Positions 8,752 through 19,731 of a DNA stretch of 64,000 bases are shown piece after piece. This DNA is from Chloranthus sessilifolius (taxonomy: Eukaryota; Streptophyta; Magnoliopsida; Chloranthales; Chloranthaceae). Every line of letters begins with the position of its first letter. Position 1 is the stretch's first letter. The stretch lies in NCBI GenBank assembly GCA_021018995.1, contig CM037587.1, positions 66,917,604 to 66,981,603 of the forward strand. Direction: 5' to 3'. Below the pieces are notes generated by a model. It saw nothing but the letters and a program-made list of their open reading frames with translations. It was not told the DNA's origin and ran no database searches. The position numbers were made by a program, and so were the translations under genes.

Positions 8752-8918
8752 ATTTTCGAGGACGAAAATCTCCATGGAGGGAAGAATGTAACAACCTCAA
8801 ATGTATTTGTGTGTAAATCGATTTGTATCTGGGCGCGAATATTTAACTTGATGCACGTGGTAAGACCGGATTACTTAGGGCAATTTTCGAGGACGAAAAT
8901 TTTATAAGGTGGGAAGAA
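8752..8918 (+). promoter_or_regulatory. Doubled hairpin + polypurine modules
   Basis: ATTTTCGAGGACGAAAAT lies at 8752-8769 and 8883-8900. Each is followed by GGGAAGAA and then TGTAA. The second module abuts the LTR start at 8919. Confidence 0.75.
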
Positions 8919-9925
8919 TGTAATAGCCTGAAAATTTTGACTTTGAATAGTGTATATCGGGATGTATGCCCGACTTTGAACAGTGTACCTCGGTGTGCGT
9001 GCCCGACTGGTCACATGCTCGATTTTATGAAATTACTTACGTAAGTTAAATTGGGTTTGGTCTTGAGTGGAAAAAGACGGATTTAGATTGTGTGTTGAGC
9101 ATTAGGTGGTTTCTTATGCACCAAGCTTTGGTGTATGGGCTCAACACCGGGTCCGATTAGTGGATGGTTTGGGTGTGTAGGCCCACACCTAATCAAAGAA
9201 AACTATTTTGTTATGAGATAACACCTAAAGAGGTACCTTCGTTTCGCACGGGAGCTAGATCCTTAGATGAGAACTAATACGCCCAAAGACAAGTATATGT
9301 GTTTTGTATGGGAACCGATCCCATTTAGTTAAAGAAGGCAATTTCTTCTTTTGGGAGCTAACACCCGGTTTGCACAAGGTTTTGTTTTAGGTTTTGGGTT
9401 TTGAGGAGGAAGGAAGAGAGAAAGAGGAGGAGATGAAATGAACGTCTTGAATCCATGAGTGCCGAGCCTTAGATTTCTTGTGAAAAACATTTGTGAGATC
9501 GTCTAAGGGGAAGATCGCCGTCGATTTCGACGTTTGGTTGTGATTTTATGGGTTTTGGAGCCGTTTGGGGGTTTTGAAACCCTCTTCTTGCAAAGAGATC
9601 GTGAGTTTTGATCCGCAAATCGTAGCGTGAGTTTGCGTGAAGTGTGTGTGGAAGGATTGCCGTTAATTTCGTGGGTTTGGTTGTGATCTCGGAGCACGGA
9701 GATGATCGAGGTGGGTTTAGAAACCCTTGTTGTTTAACGAAGAAGACGATCCGATCTACGAGTAAATCACCGATTTAAAGAGGTAAATAACGCAATTCTT
9801 ACATGTATTTAATTAAATATATGTTGGTTAGATGTGTGCAAAAGATTAGGATCAAAAGGATTGAATTTTGATGAAAAAAATGGGTTTCAAGGTTCAAACC
9901 CGAGAAGTGCTCAGAAACTGCCAAA

Positions 9926-10445
9926 ATCGATTAATCGAGTTTTTGACAAGAGAGAAATTCGAGAGGAACTTCACGAAATCGATTAATCGAAGAGAATTTC
10001 GATTAATCGATTTTGAAATTCGATTAATCGATTTTGAAAATCGATTAATCGAGTTTGCCTGGGCTTACTGACACTACTGTAGTATTTCAGCCATAACTTT
10101 TTGTGCCGAATTCGGATTGATGTGATTCTTGTTGCGTTGGAAAGAAGACAGAAAGCCCTACAACTTTGATGAATTGACCAACTTGTGAATCAATCGTTTT
10201 AAAGGTCAAAATTTAGTAATAAGTTAGGTAAATTTCTAATTTTGTCGAGAAACGAAACCGATTAATCGAGTAAAATCGATTAATCGATTTTTGAATTTCG
10301 ATTAATCGAAAGTGGGTCGATTAATCGACTGGTCTCAAATAGTGAAAAAGATTTTTGGCTCTTTGAAAATCGATCAATCGAGAGAAAATCGATCAATCGA
10401 CTTTGGAAAATCGATTAATCGATTTTGAAAATCGATTAGTCGATT
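9926..10445. repeat. TCGATTAATCGA cluster, LTR C
   Basis: This is the same arrangement as 4129-4645. One site that is damaged in LTR B (TCGATTAATCAA) is the perfect palindrome here. Confidence 0.85.
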
Positions 10446-11279
10446 TTGTCTGAGTTGCCAGTACTGCTTTAGTATTTTGACCATAACTTTCTACTCCGAC
10501 CTCCGATTGATGCGATTCTTGAGGCGTTGGAAAGATAACAAAGAGATCTACAATGTTTGTGTTTTGACCAACTTATGAATCTAAATTTTTAAAGGTAAAA
10601 ATTTATGATAAATGTTACATCAATTTCTGTGTTGGCGCGAACTTGCCCATTCCGACTCGATTTTTTTAGAAAACACTTAAATAGTCTAAGTTATTAGTGG
10701 TTGGGGTTAATCCTTGATGCATCATTGTGTGCTTGTGATGTAGATTAAGGGTGGACGGTCATCGATAGGACCTTGCTTGCTTCGAGGTTAAGGTAGGGGA
10801 AATTTAATATTTGATTATATTTTTGAAATTGATTCATAGATGCCTTGATTTAATCAAATGAAAATGATAAGTGTGATTTGAAGTTTTGTTATTTAAAATC
10901 GATGCTTGAATCTAATTGGACGTGTAGGGGAACTTCAACACAAACCTGCATGTTTAACTTTGATTCATTGTTTCTTTGAGGTATTCATATGAAAAAAATG
11001 ATAAGTTTTCTTGATGTATTTTGATGTTAGTTTGATAGATATTTGAATTATAACTTGAACTCCTTGCAAAATAGAAATTTAAAATTCGTGAGTCGAAAAT
11101 GGTGAATTTTGAACTGTGAACTTAACCTAGAATTTGTACTATGGTATTCGATTTTTAAACTTGATTTTTAAATGGTGAGTTTTAAAACCTTTTAAGCAAG
11201 AATGTGAGCTTTGGATCGTGATTTAGAAATCTGAACTAGAATGTGAACTCGAAATCTTTGAGTCTTGTAGATTTGTGAG

Positions 11280-11860
11280 AAGGTACACCTTTGGACCGCT
11301 GTGGCGGGATTTATGTACACCCTTGGACCGCTGTGGCGGGATTTGTGTATACCCTTGGACCCATTGGTATGGATTTATATACGCTTTGGACCGTTTTACG
11401 TACACCCTTGGACTTGTTGTGCTTATACGCTTGGACCGCGTTTTTACGGATTTTACGTACAACCTTGGACTTGTTGTGCTTATATGCACGCCTTGGACCG
11501 TTTTTACGATTTTACGGGACTTGTTGTGCTCATGTACGCCTTTGGACCGTTTTTACGGGATTTTACGTACACCCTCGGACTCGTTGTGCTCATGTACACC
11601 CTTGGACCGTTTTTACGGGATTTACGTACACCCTTGGATTTCGATGTAGTCATGTACGTCCTTGGACCGCTTTTACGGCATTTTATGTACTCTTTGGATT
11701 ATACTTCGTAAATCAAACCATAAGTCGTGAGATTAAAGTGGACCGCTATGGGCGGATATTGTGCATGTGGACCGCTATGGGCGGATTATATGTATGTGGA
11801 CCGTCAGGTGATTATGCTTATCGTGGACCGCTATGGTGAGTGCAAGTACCATGTGGGTTA
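11280..11860. repeat. ~61-bp and ~32-bp tandem repeats, LTR C
   Basis: This is the same unit as at 5484-6050, with different unit deletions. Several mutually overlapping open frames pass through it; I reject them as genes. Confidence 0.8.
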
Positions 11861-12171
11861 CCGATTTGAAATCAGTTTTGAAGGATAAATAAATGTTTTG
11901 AAATCACTTTTGTGTGTAAAAAGGAAATCAGTTTTGAAATCAGTTTTGTATGATAAGGAAATCAGCTTTTGAATCAGTTTTATGTGAAAAAGGAAGTCAG
12001 TTTTGAAATCAGTCGTGTGATAAGAAAACAGTATTTGAAATCAGTCTTTGTTGATAAGAAAAAGTACCTTTGAAACGAGTTTTAGTTTTAAATAAGAAAA
12101 GGTTTGATTGTGACATTGAATCTATGTTTCCTTATGATAAGATGTGAATGAGTATTGAAATTTCCTCTACT

Positions 12172-12188
12172 GAGCTAGGATGTAGCTC
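12172..12188 (+). other. Conserved LTR hairpin (R1 LTR C)
   Basis: GAGCTA-GGATG-TAGCTC, identical to the copies at 609 and 6358. Confidence 0.6.
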
Positions 12189-12336
12189 ACCCCTTCGACT
12201 ATACGTCACAGGTATAGCTTCTAGGTGGACACCAGACTTGCAGATTGAGGAATTGAGGAGGGTTATGATATTCGGGGTCGTAGATTGAGTACTTTGTGGA
12301 GATTGGTGAGTTCAGACTTGGTACCCTTAGAACTCG

Positions 12337-12343
12337 TATATAA
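12337..12343 (+). promoter_or_regulatory. TATA-like box, R1 LTR C
   Basis: TATATAA at the same LTR position as the other two copies. In this last LTR it would fire rightward into E1. Confidence 0.35.
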
Positions 12344-12541
12344 TTTTATACACCACTATTTGGTGACGTTGGTACATCACTGGTGGCCATTGTTAGTTAT
12401 TGTAATATTAAATGTTAGAATTAGAGATTTATTCATGTCATATGTATTATCTGCTTTGATTTTTGCATGCTAGGTTTTGTACCAAGCATTCTGTGTTCAG
12501 AACGTGTTCTACGACCCGACGGTTCGAGTTTTCCCATTCGT

Positions 12542-12572
<31 letters not shown>

Positions 12573-12613
12573 TATGTCTCAAAATTCAGGTTGGGAAAAT
12601 TCGGGTTGTCACA

Positions 12614-13880
12614 TGCTGGGTATGAGTCTCTGGTTCATCTGTATTTTCAATCGAATCTTTTTCTTTTGGTTGCCACTCTTTTTCCAACACTGATGACATA
12701 GAATGACTCTTCCAACTTGGATTAAACATGTTTCTAGAATTGTTGTCTGGTCATTGGTAAGAGATTGCCGCCATGATGTGCTCTTGCACCAAATCGGGGT
12801 ATAACGGGGCAGCCGGATAATCAGGTACTTCATGAGTGAAGCTTTGACAAATGCCACAAGCCTTACATGAAATATTGGGTGTGATAGCATACCCAACATG
12901 GACTCCAATTTCTTTTCCAAAGCTCAACTTCGGTAGAAATGGCCGTCATCGATTTCAACTCATCTATCCCTCCTCGCTTAGGATGTATATCGAGTGGAAT
13001 CTCAGGGTCAGTTATCCTCAACGCATCATGTTGCATTGAGTTCTCACTTAAGTTTTCAAAAAATACCCATGCATCCTCTTTGATTTTTGTGTGGAATGTA
13101 CCCCCACAAGAAACATCAGTCATGTGCCAGTTTTGCTCTGTCAGCCCATCATAGAAACTCTGTGCTATTTGCCATTTCAAGACCTCATGATGAGGATACT
13201 TGCGCAGAAGCTCATTAAGCCATTCCTATCTCTCATGGAAGGACTCATCCGGATTTTTGTGAAACGTGGTTATAGCCTCCCGGATCTGATTCCTCTTGCC
13301 AATTGGGAAGTACTTGGTAATGTTGTAACGCTTCCCAATTTACAATCGAATCATGGGGCAAAGAGTTTACCCACTGCTTTGCCTTGTCTTTAAGAGAGAA
13401 TAGAAATAAACTCAATAGAGTTGCCTCTTCCGACAAGGTGTTTATTTTTAAAATGGTGCAGGCCATGGATCAAAATTTCGTCCGATACCGATACGTATCG
13501 GTGGTCACCGATACGGTACATTGAATGTACCGTATCGGTCATATATATGTATTAACCGAACGATACATTCAATGTATCGTCCGGTACCATCTGATACCGA
13601 TATGTATCGGCCGATACGCATCGGTTTTCCGGCCTTTTGATCCATGGTGCAGACATCTAGAAAGTCCATCTGATGTTGATAGGGGTCTTCATTGTTAACC
13701 CCATGAAAGTGCGGGAGCATTTGAACACAGTTGGGATTAATTGCGAAGGTCCCATTGCCAGTGGAGGTAGGGAGGCGAATGCATGAGGGAGATGTAAGAG
13801 TAGACTCCCTCAACCTCTCCCGGTATGGTGAAAACAGAAAAGAATAAAAACACTTCAACCTCTCCTACTAGAATTTAAAA
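12614..13880 (-). pseudogene. gag: Athila-like gag fragment (E1)
   Basis: On the minus strand the predicted peptide carries the Athila-type capsid text: FSLKDKAKQWVNSLPHDSI (about 13350-13420), then FYDGLTEQNWHMTDVSCGGT and AWVFFENLSENSMQH (about 13000-13180). A region resembling the Athila knuckle follows (CKACGICQSFTHEV, about 12830-12880). The frame is broken in several places and the 3' part is lost at the junction with R1. A foldback element splits the codons reading DVCTILK at 13462-13647. Upstream of it, PHFHGVNNEDPYQHQMDFLD (about 13660-13720) is the usual N-terminal capsid motif. It resembles the E2 gag at 49310-50290. Confidence 0.85.
13462..13647. mobile_element. Foldback MITE in E1 gag (186 bp)
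   Basis: Perfect 13-bp terminal inverted repeats, CCATGGATCAAAA ... TTTTGATCCATGG, are flanked by TGCAG on each side (13457-13461 and 13648-13652). The interior is itself built of inverted repeats (ACCGATACGTATCGG, GGTACATTGAATGTACC). Removing it and one TGCAG restores the gag reading, which fixes the boundaries. The length of the duplication is slightly ambiguous because CCATGG is palindromic. Superfamily is not assigned. Confidence 0.85.
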
Positions 13881-14027
13881 GCATGAATCTTAGCCTCTCG
13901 CAGTATCCCGTGATAAGCTTAGGTATACTCGAGCCTTCGATCTCCAAATCTGGAAAAAAACAAACTAGAATTAGAAAATTACTAATATAAATTAACTAAA
14001 ATGCAATAGTTAAAATAAAACCATAGT
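13881..14027 (-). other. E1 leader between primer site and gag
   Basis: This is AT-rich untranslated leader. Nothing else is recognised. Confidence 0.4.
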
Positions 14028-14044
14028 CCCCAGCAACGGCGCTA
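14028..14044 (-). other. E1 primer binding site
   Basis: On the minus strand this reads TAGCGCCGTTGCTGGGGA, close to the TGGCGCCGTTGCCGGGGA primer site typical of Athila elements. It lies next to the LTR edge at 14051. Confidence 0.75.
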
Positions 14045-14050
14045 AAAACT

Positions 14051-14868
14051 TGATCGGTTATAAATAGAAAGCTTACAAGTGCACAAGTTCGGAGTACTTA
14101 GGCGAGTACAAGGGTGTCGAACCACAGGGACTAGTCATTTATCTAAACTAAAGCCTTAACTAGAAAGGGGGTTTTATAAAAGTAAAATTCTAATTAAATT
14201 ATCTAGAAAAGCAGTTAAAACAAATTTGGAAAATAATGAGAAAACAGCTTGGGATCTCTCTTGAATCTTAGATTCGTAGATAACAAACCCTATTTCTTTC
14301 CTATTTCGAATTTTAGGTACTCCCGCTCTAGACTACAAGTTCTGTTGCTTCATATATGAATTAGATAAATCCAAACATCAACGCATTATTGCATGTAACC
14401 AACTAAAACTATCCTACAAGGCCTAGTCCGTTGGCGAATATCCTATCTAATCCAACCTCAATCCCTACAATGCCACTAGGACTAAATCATATAGACTTAA
14501 ACCTTTACAATCGCTAGTTCTTGATGACTTTTGAAACCTCCAACATGCAATTGTATCATAAATGAAATTCAAAATAAAAGAGAAACATAAATTAAATTAA
14601 ACACTTATCTTTGATCGTATAAGAGATCCCAAGCTTCGGGACATTTTAGCCGCACATAGTTGCTATGATCTTCATCATCATTGAATTGATCATAGAACGA
14701 TGATTACAAAACCCTCAATCGCACAAACTCTCGCAGATCTGGAAAACAAACTAAAAGTAAACCTGAAACTATGAGCAAAAAGCCCTAGGCTCAAAGCTAT
14801 CTATTCCTAAACCTAGGGTCCTTATTTATGGATATATAAGCTCTTAGACATTGATTTTAATTAGGAAA
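14051..14868 (-). mobile_element. E1 LTR (probably 5'-truncated)
   Basis: The plus-strand left edge is TGATCGG, the same edge as solo LTR S3 (61015). The phrase AAGTGCACAAG near the edge matches related LTRs. At about 800 bp it is shorter than its relatives (1.4-1.7 kb), so its outer part is probably deleted. The right boundary with T1 is approximate. Confidence 0.6.
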
Positions 14869-14919
14869 CAACCTAGGTGTTTTCCCTGAAATCCGTGTGG
14901 GGAAAATCGGGCTGTCACA
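14869..14919 (+). mobile_element. T1 5' LTR, last ~50 bp
   Basis: The ending CCCTGAAATCCGTGTGGGG ... GCTGTCACA matches the end of the LTR at 57256-59704 (CCCCGAAATCCGTGTGGGG ... CAGTCACA). The rest of this LTR would lie left of E1. Confidence 0.75.
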
Positions 14920-14921
14920 GG

Positions 14922-14933
14922 TGGTATCAGAGC
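14922..14933 (+). other. T1 primer binding site (perfect iMet type)
   Basis: TGGTATCAGAGC, the exact usual complement to initiator tRNA-Met, lies two bases after the LTR end TGTCACA. Confidence 0.9.
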
Positions 14934-15002
14934 ATGACAACAGATTCTGTTGAAACATGGGCCGGATTCACAATCACTTCTGATTAAAACCCTTGTTTGA
15001 TC

Positions 15003-16990
15003 ATGGCAAGTCAGTATGCCTCTTTGAGGTAGGTCAAGAACCGTGCGTACTAGGAGCACGCCAAGTGGTGAGGGAGTCGCCACTGGTGCTAATAGCACTC
15101 CTTTGGGAGGAGGAAACAACACTAGCACAAACAACATTCCTCCAAGAGGAGGAAGCAACAACGGCCAAGATAGACAACTACGGGAGACCACGGTTAATAC
15201 TATGGCTTAACAAACAACTTTTCTTATAGACAGACAACAACCTTCAGGAGTTCAGGAGTTCAGGAGGATAAAACTTCCTAGCTTCTACGGTCAAGCCGAT
15301 CCACTCAAAGCGGAAAAGTGGAGCATATGATCTGGGAAAGCCAATGTTGTAGCAAACGCTCTAGGTCGAAAGTCCTCGACTCAGTTGTCAAACCTCGTAC
15401 GAAAATACACAGATGGTGTTTGCTTGAAGATATGGCCTTATGCGACACAAGGTTCAACGTTTAGGATTCTGGATCCTTGATGGCTAACATTATTATTCAA
15501 CACTCTTCGAAAATATTCGCGACCTACAAATGACCAATGAGGACCTCCTGGACATCAAACAGGATGTGATTGGCGGGAATCGGCCCGATATCTCCATCAG
15601 GGAGGACAGATCATTGCTATTCAGAGGCTAAATGTGCGTACTGACTAACGCCAATCTTCGACACACAATCCTAGAGGAAGCTCACAAGTCGAAATATGTC
15701 ATCCACCGTGGCAATACCAAGATGTACCAGGATCTGAAAAAGAACTTCTGGTGGAGAGGTTTGAAGAAAGATGTCGCAGAGTACATATCGAAATGCTTGG
15801 TTTTCCAATAAGTAAAAGTGGACCATTGAAATTCTTTGAGTTTATTACAACCCTTGCCGATACCGGAGTGGAAATGGGAAGCCATATTCATGGACTTCAT
15901 TCTGGGATTACCGAGAACAACGAAAGAACACAATGCCATTTGGGTAATCGTGGATTAATTTACTAAGTCCACCCACTTTCTGCCATACAACATGAGGTAC
16001 ACATCCAGGAAGCTTGCAGAGTTATATCTAAAGGAGATTGTCAGACTACACGGTATACCTGCCAGCATCATTTCAGACAGAGATCTACTATACACCTCAT
16101 AGTCTTGACAACATTTCCAAGAAGGAATGGGTTCCAGGCTAAATTTTAGCTCGACATTTCACCCTCAGACCGATGGGCAAAGCAAAAGGGTGAACGAGAT
16201 CATTGAAAACATGCTTCAAACCTGTATGCTAGACTTTTAGGAATCATGAGACAAGCATCTACCCCTGATCAAATTTTCTTACAATAATAGCTATCAGGTG
16301 AGCTTTGGGATGGCTCTCTTCGAAGCACTTTACGACCGGAGATATAATTATGTAAATCTCCACTCAACTGGGAATAGGCTGGAGAAAAGCTCATGTTAGG
16401 CCCTAAGATTGTTGAAAGCACAACCGAAGTGATTCAGTTAATCCGGGAGAGATTAAGGGTTGCTCAGAGCAGGCAGAAGAGTTATGCCTACCTCAAGAGA
16501 ATAAATGTCGAGTTTCAGGTAAACTCAATATAATTAATTGCCTTTATTTTTTGTTATCTCTATGCGATACTGATACCCCATATCTTTTCAGATCGGGGAC
16601 CACATTTTCATCAAGATTTTACCGACTAAGGGTGTAATGCATTCTGGAAGATGTGGGAAGCTATTTCCATGCTACGCTGAACCTTTTAAGATAATGGGTT
16701 GGGTTGGCGAAGTAACATATCGGATTGCTTTGCCGTCGCAACTGTCAAGCATACACAATTTGTTCTACGTATCGATGTTGTGGAAGTGAGTAAAGGACCC
16801 GACTCACGTATTGGACTACCAACCCATTGAACTCCGAGAGGATCTGACCATAGTGGAAGAGCTGATACAAATCTTGAATCGTAAGGAGTAGACCTTGCAG
16901 ACCAAGGGGATTCCACTTGTGTTGGTAAGGTGCCGAAATCACTCAACTACTGAAGCCACTTGGGAACGCGAAGCGGAGATCCGCGACTAG
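15003..16990 (+). pseudogene. gag-pol: T1 Tekay-like gag-pol, deleted and decayed
   Basis: This is a remnant of a chromovirus polyprotein. A short gag piece (IKLPSFYGQADPLKAEKW, about 15269-15322) runs directly into the end of RNase H (GKANVVANALGRKS, about 15336). The remaining gag, protease and nearly all reverse transcriptase are therefore deleted. Integrase follows: the zinc-binding region (HRGNTKMYQDLKKNFWWRGL, about 15704), the core with [13 protein letters not shown] (about 15876), IISDRDL (about 16069) and FHPQTDGQ (about 16158). The C-terminal tail (HNLFYVSMLWK, then DYQPIELREDLTIVEEL and RNHSTTEATWE, to about 16985) resembles the chromodomain-like tail of Tekay/Del integrases. Many stops and frameshifts are present, so it is not functional. 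Confidence 0.85.
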
Positions 16991-17399
16991 TACCCACCCC
17001 TTTTCGATTGAAATCCGTTCAAATTTTTTAAGGATAATCATGTACTAAAGAATGAAAATTCAACGATGTAATATTGGCTAATGTCCCAACATTTGACACC
17101 TTGTTACAGTAATTGAACCTTTCAATATAATGTTGTCTTAATTCCAGCTATCCCTTCATAGTGTGAACTAGAGGAAAGTAATGAAAATTTGTGGATTGGT
17201 TGTGTTAACTTAAAGCCATCAAAATTATGGTTTATGCCAATTTAAAAAGAATGCATTATGTTAGTTATCTTCTTGACAATTTGAGTTTAATCCGTATGAT
17301 GTCAATGATTAATGGGCAGTTGGAGACCCAAATTTTAATTCAGTGTGTGTGGATGGGTATGTGTGGACATCCATATATTAATGCAGGTAAAAATGGAAA
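16991..17399 (+). other. T1 post-integrase non-coding segment (left part)
   Basis: AT-rich sequence with no recognised domain, cut at 17404 by A1. It continues at 54617. Confidence 0.4.
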
Positions 17400-17404
17400 G
17401 GCAA

Positions 17405-19393
17405 TGTTAAGCACTGAAAAATACCACTTTTCACCTCTTAACCTAGCCTTTACTATACCTTGGAGCCATCTAATAATTGTATTTTAAGCATGTTTTCGTA
17501 GTTAGGAAATAAATGTAGCATAGTGCAACAGTCCCTATCTTGAGGCTAAGAAGAGAGAGATTTAAGGCCTAGGGCCGCAGCTGATGGAAGAACGGAGGAT
17601 ACACCATAGTGGTACACATCATAGTGACCACTTTGGTTGTTGAAGTGGGACTTTGGAAACCCAACAGTTGAAAGGAAGATGGACCCAAACAAAGGAGACT
17701 GCTGCAGCAGGATGTACACAGCAGTAGAGAAGCAAAGAGGGGCCCTCGCGCAGCTTAAATTGCCTGAAAAGTCACCTCGTGAGGCTCGTGAAGCTCCAGC
17801 CTGCAACACATAAAGAGCTCGTACAGACCTCGCATAGCTCACTGAAGAAAGGGCCTCAAAAATTTATCTTGCAAAGATCTCGTGAGGATCATAGCCACAG
17901 ACAATTGTCTCGTGTAGCCCTCACTAGGCTGACATTTAGACTTCGCGCGGATGATCACCAGGCTAAAATGCGCATCTCGCATGGCTGGCTTGGTCTTTGA
18001 AGTGCGTGAGAGCTTCGCGAGCAGCTACAGTCTGGCTTGATCTCGTGAACCGTGCTATCTATTCCAATCCATCATCGTGAGCATTCTTCTGCAGCAATTT
18101 CATCCACGCGACAGTTGCAACAGAGCCACGCGAGATGCATAACTGAAGCACATCCATCCTCGTGAGACACGGGCTCCTACCTTCTCAGTCCATACACAGG
18201 GACACTTTGGAGATTTCCCCCACTTCTAGGGCACACACCCCGAGGCTCTAATTTATTTCCCCACATCCCGAGCCATCCAAGGGCTGCAAAGGAGCCATGA
18301 CAGCAGCAACAACAGGGGTTTTTTTTCTCCCCTGCTCTCATATTGGCCAGGGCAAGATATTTTTTGGACAATGTGTATATAAGCTGTAGTTTTTGTGTAG
18401 AAATGGATCGGATCCTTAACCTAATTTCGGCTATGATCTTGGGGGGCCAGTGCTTAGGCCATTGAGGGTTAGGGTTAGGCCATCTTTTTGGTTTTTCTTA
18501 TCTCCTTAGCCCAACACTTGCTGGCTAAGATCTTTGTACTGGCTAGGACTGTAAATCTGTTGTAATAAGACTATGTAAAACTTCTAAAAGCCTGAAAATC
18601 TGTATTGACTGCAGCTTGGAGGGCTGATCATTGTAAGTATTTTTATATGCAATGCAAGATACTTTATTGATTCATTAGATCTGTACTGCTTTTAGATTTT
18701 CTATTAAAGTTTTATAGTTTCTATGCACCCATTGATGCATGAGCCTGTGGCTTTGCATATATGGTAGCTGTAGTGAGTTTAATATTCTTATTTCAATCCC
18801 TGGACTGGAGTATATAGTTTGGAGATGATTTGTGACCATTTAGTGGACAGATCATAGCCTTAAGACTAGTCCATATCCCTGGATTGGATTTGATTCTTTT
18901 CCCTTACATGTGTGCTTGTGGCCAAATGCAAGGATAGATGCAGATTCATCCTTTTCTATGTTTAACTAGACCATGTTTCAGCCTAACATAACAGTCCCTG
19001 TTTATTACTTCCCACCATTTTCCTATTATTTTTATAATTCCATTTTACCCTTCTCCAAAAGCCCTTTCTCATAGCATAGGACTGTAGTTTTATTTTATGT
19101 TTTAGTTTTAGTTGTGACAACAAACTCCCTTTCTTTAGGATTGCCAGATCTGTACTCAGATCTAGAGATCTACTAAAATAACCCTTTGGATTCTAAATCA
19201 AATTTCCCTGTGGGACAAACCCCTTTCTTATCAATACTTCCTACAATAGACCCTAAATCTTGCAGGTCTGTGTATATACTTTAGATTGCTATTTTTAATC
19301 CCCTTCATCTCACTCTATTTTGTTTAGATTTATTTTCACCACCACTGTGTTTTATAATAAAATAAGCAGCAAGCATCTAAAATATTCTCAACA
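17405..19393 (+). mobile_element. A1 5' LTR
   Basis: It runs from TGTTAAGCACT to ATTCTCAACA (1989 bp). It contains a region rich in CTCGTGAG/CTCGCGAG-type text (about 17773-18170), a TATATAAGC box at 18376-18384 and T-rich downstream sequence. It is followed immediately by the primer site. No gene is present. Confidence 0.9.
18376..18382 (+). promoter_or_regulatory. TATA-like box, A1 5' LTR
   Basis: TATATAA in the context GTGTATATAAGC; the same text is in the 3' LTR at 53606-53612. It lies about 1 kb before the LTR end, a plausible start for genomic RNA. Confidence 0.5.
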
Positions 19394-19397
19394 AGTT

Positions 19398-19417
19398 TTT
19401 GGCCTCGCTGTCGAGGA
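19398..19417 (+). other. A1 primer binding site (diverged)
   Basis: TTTGGCCTCGCTGTCGAGGA, a mutated form of the TTTGGCGCCGTTGCCGGGGA primer site typical of Athila, begins just after the LTR end at 19393. Confidence 0.75.
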
Positions 19418-19731
19418 ATATTTGATCTAAGTAGTAGATCTGAGTTTTAAATTTTGTGCTTATAAATTCTTTGTAGCAGTGCCAATTTTTGAATAAAAGT
19501 ACTGATTTTTTTATTGGTTTTTACAAATCCGGAACAACAGAAAAAGGGAGAAGCTAGAGCTGCACCTAGAGCTTTGCTGACCTTAATTTCCATTTCTTTC
19601 CTCCCCCTATTTCAGTTCTATTTATGTTGAAATGTATTTTCAGTAGTATAGTTAGCTGTCATTTCTTTTCTTGTTGCTCTTATTCTTTAAGTATGCTGTA
19701 AGGGTCTATATTACTTGTTGTTTGTGTGTGC
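19418..19731 (+). other. A1 untranslated leader
   Basis: T-rich leader between primer site and gag; no other feature seen. Confidence 0.4.

Larger units (their letters stand above)
6793..8918 (+). mobile_element. R1 internal region 2 (gag-only)
   Basis: This is the second 2.1-kb internal of the tandem array, collinear with 1038-3133 and close in sequence. It contains doubled primer sites (6795-6806 and 6892-6903), the better-preserved gag, a non-coding 3' stretch (8231-8751) and doubled hairpin/purine modules (8752-8769 and 8883-8900). It has no pol genes. Confidence 0.85.
8919..12613 (+). mobile_element. R1 LTR C (complete, 3695 bp)
   Basis: This is the third LTR of the array, from TGTAATAGCC to TTGTCACA. 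It matches LTR B closely across the first 2.3 kb; most differences are indels in the repeat block. It ends abruptly against unrelated minus-strand gag at 12614, so R1 inserted into E1. The left end and the target duplication are outside the window. Confidence 0.9.
12614..14868 (-). mobile_element. E1: minus-strand Athila-like remnant
   Basis: Read on the minus strand, this piece goes LTR, primer site, leader, gag, and is then cut off at 12614 by the R1 array. The rest of E1 should lie left of the window. Its LTR abuts the 3' tip of the T1 5' LTR, so E1 had inserted there. It carries a MITE at 13462-13647. Confidence 0.75.

Noticed and set aside
12463-12701. Short open frames ending in poly-lysine at the LTR C / E1 junction
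   Set aside because: The lysines come from the A27 tract, and the frames run across an insertion junction.
15682-15966. Overlapping minus-strand frame of 85 codons in T1 integrase
   Set aside because: It is antisense to recognisable integrase text on the plus strand.
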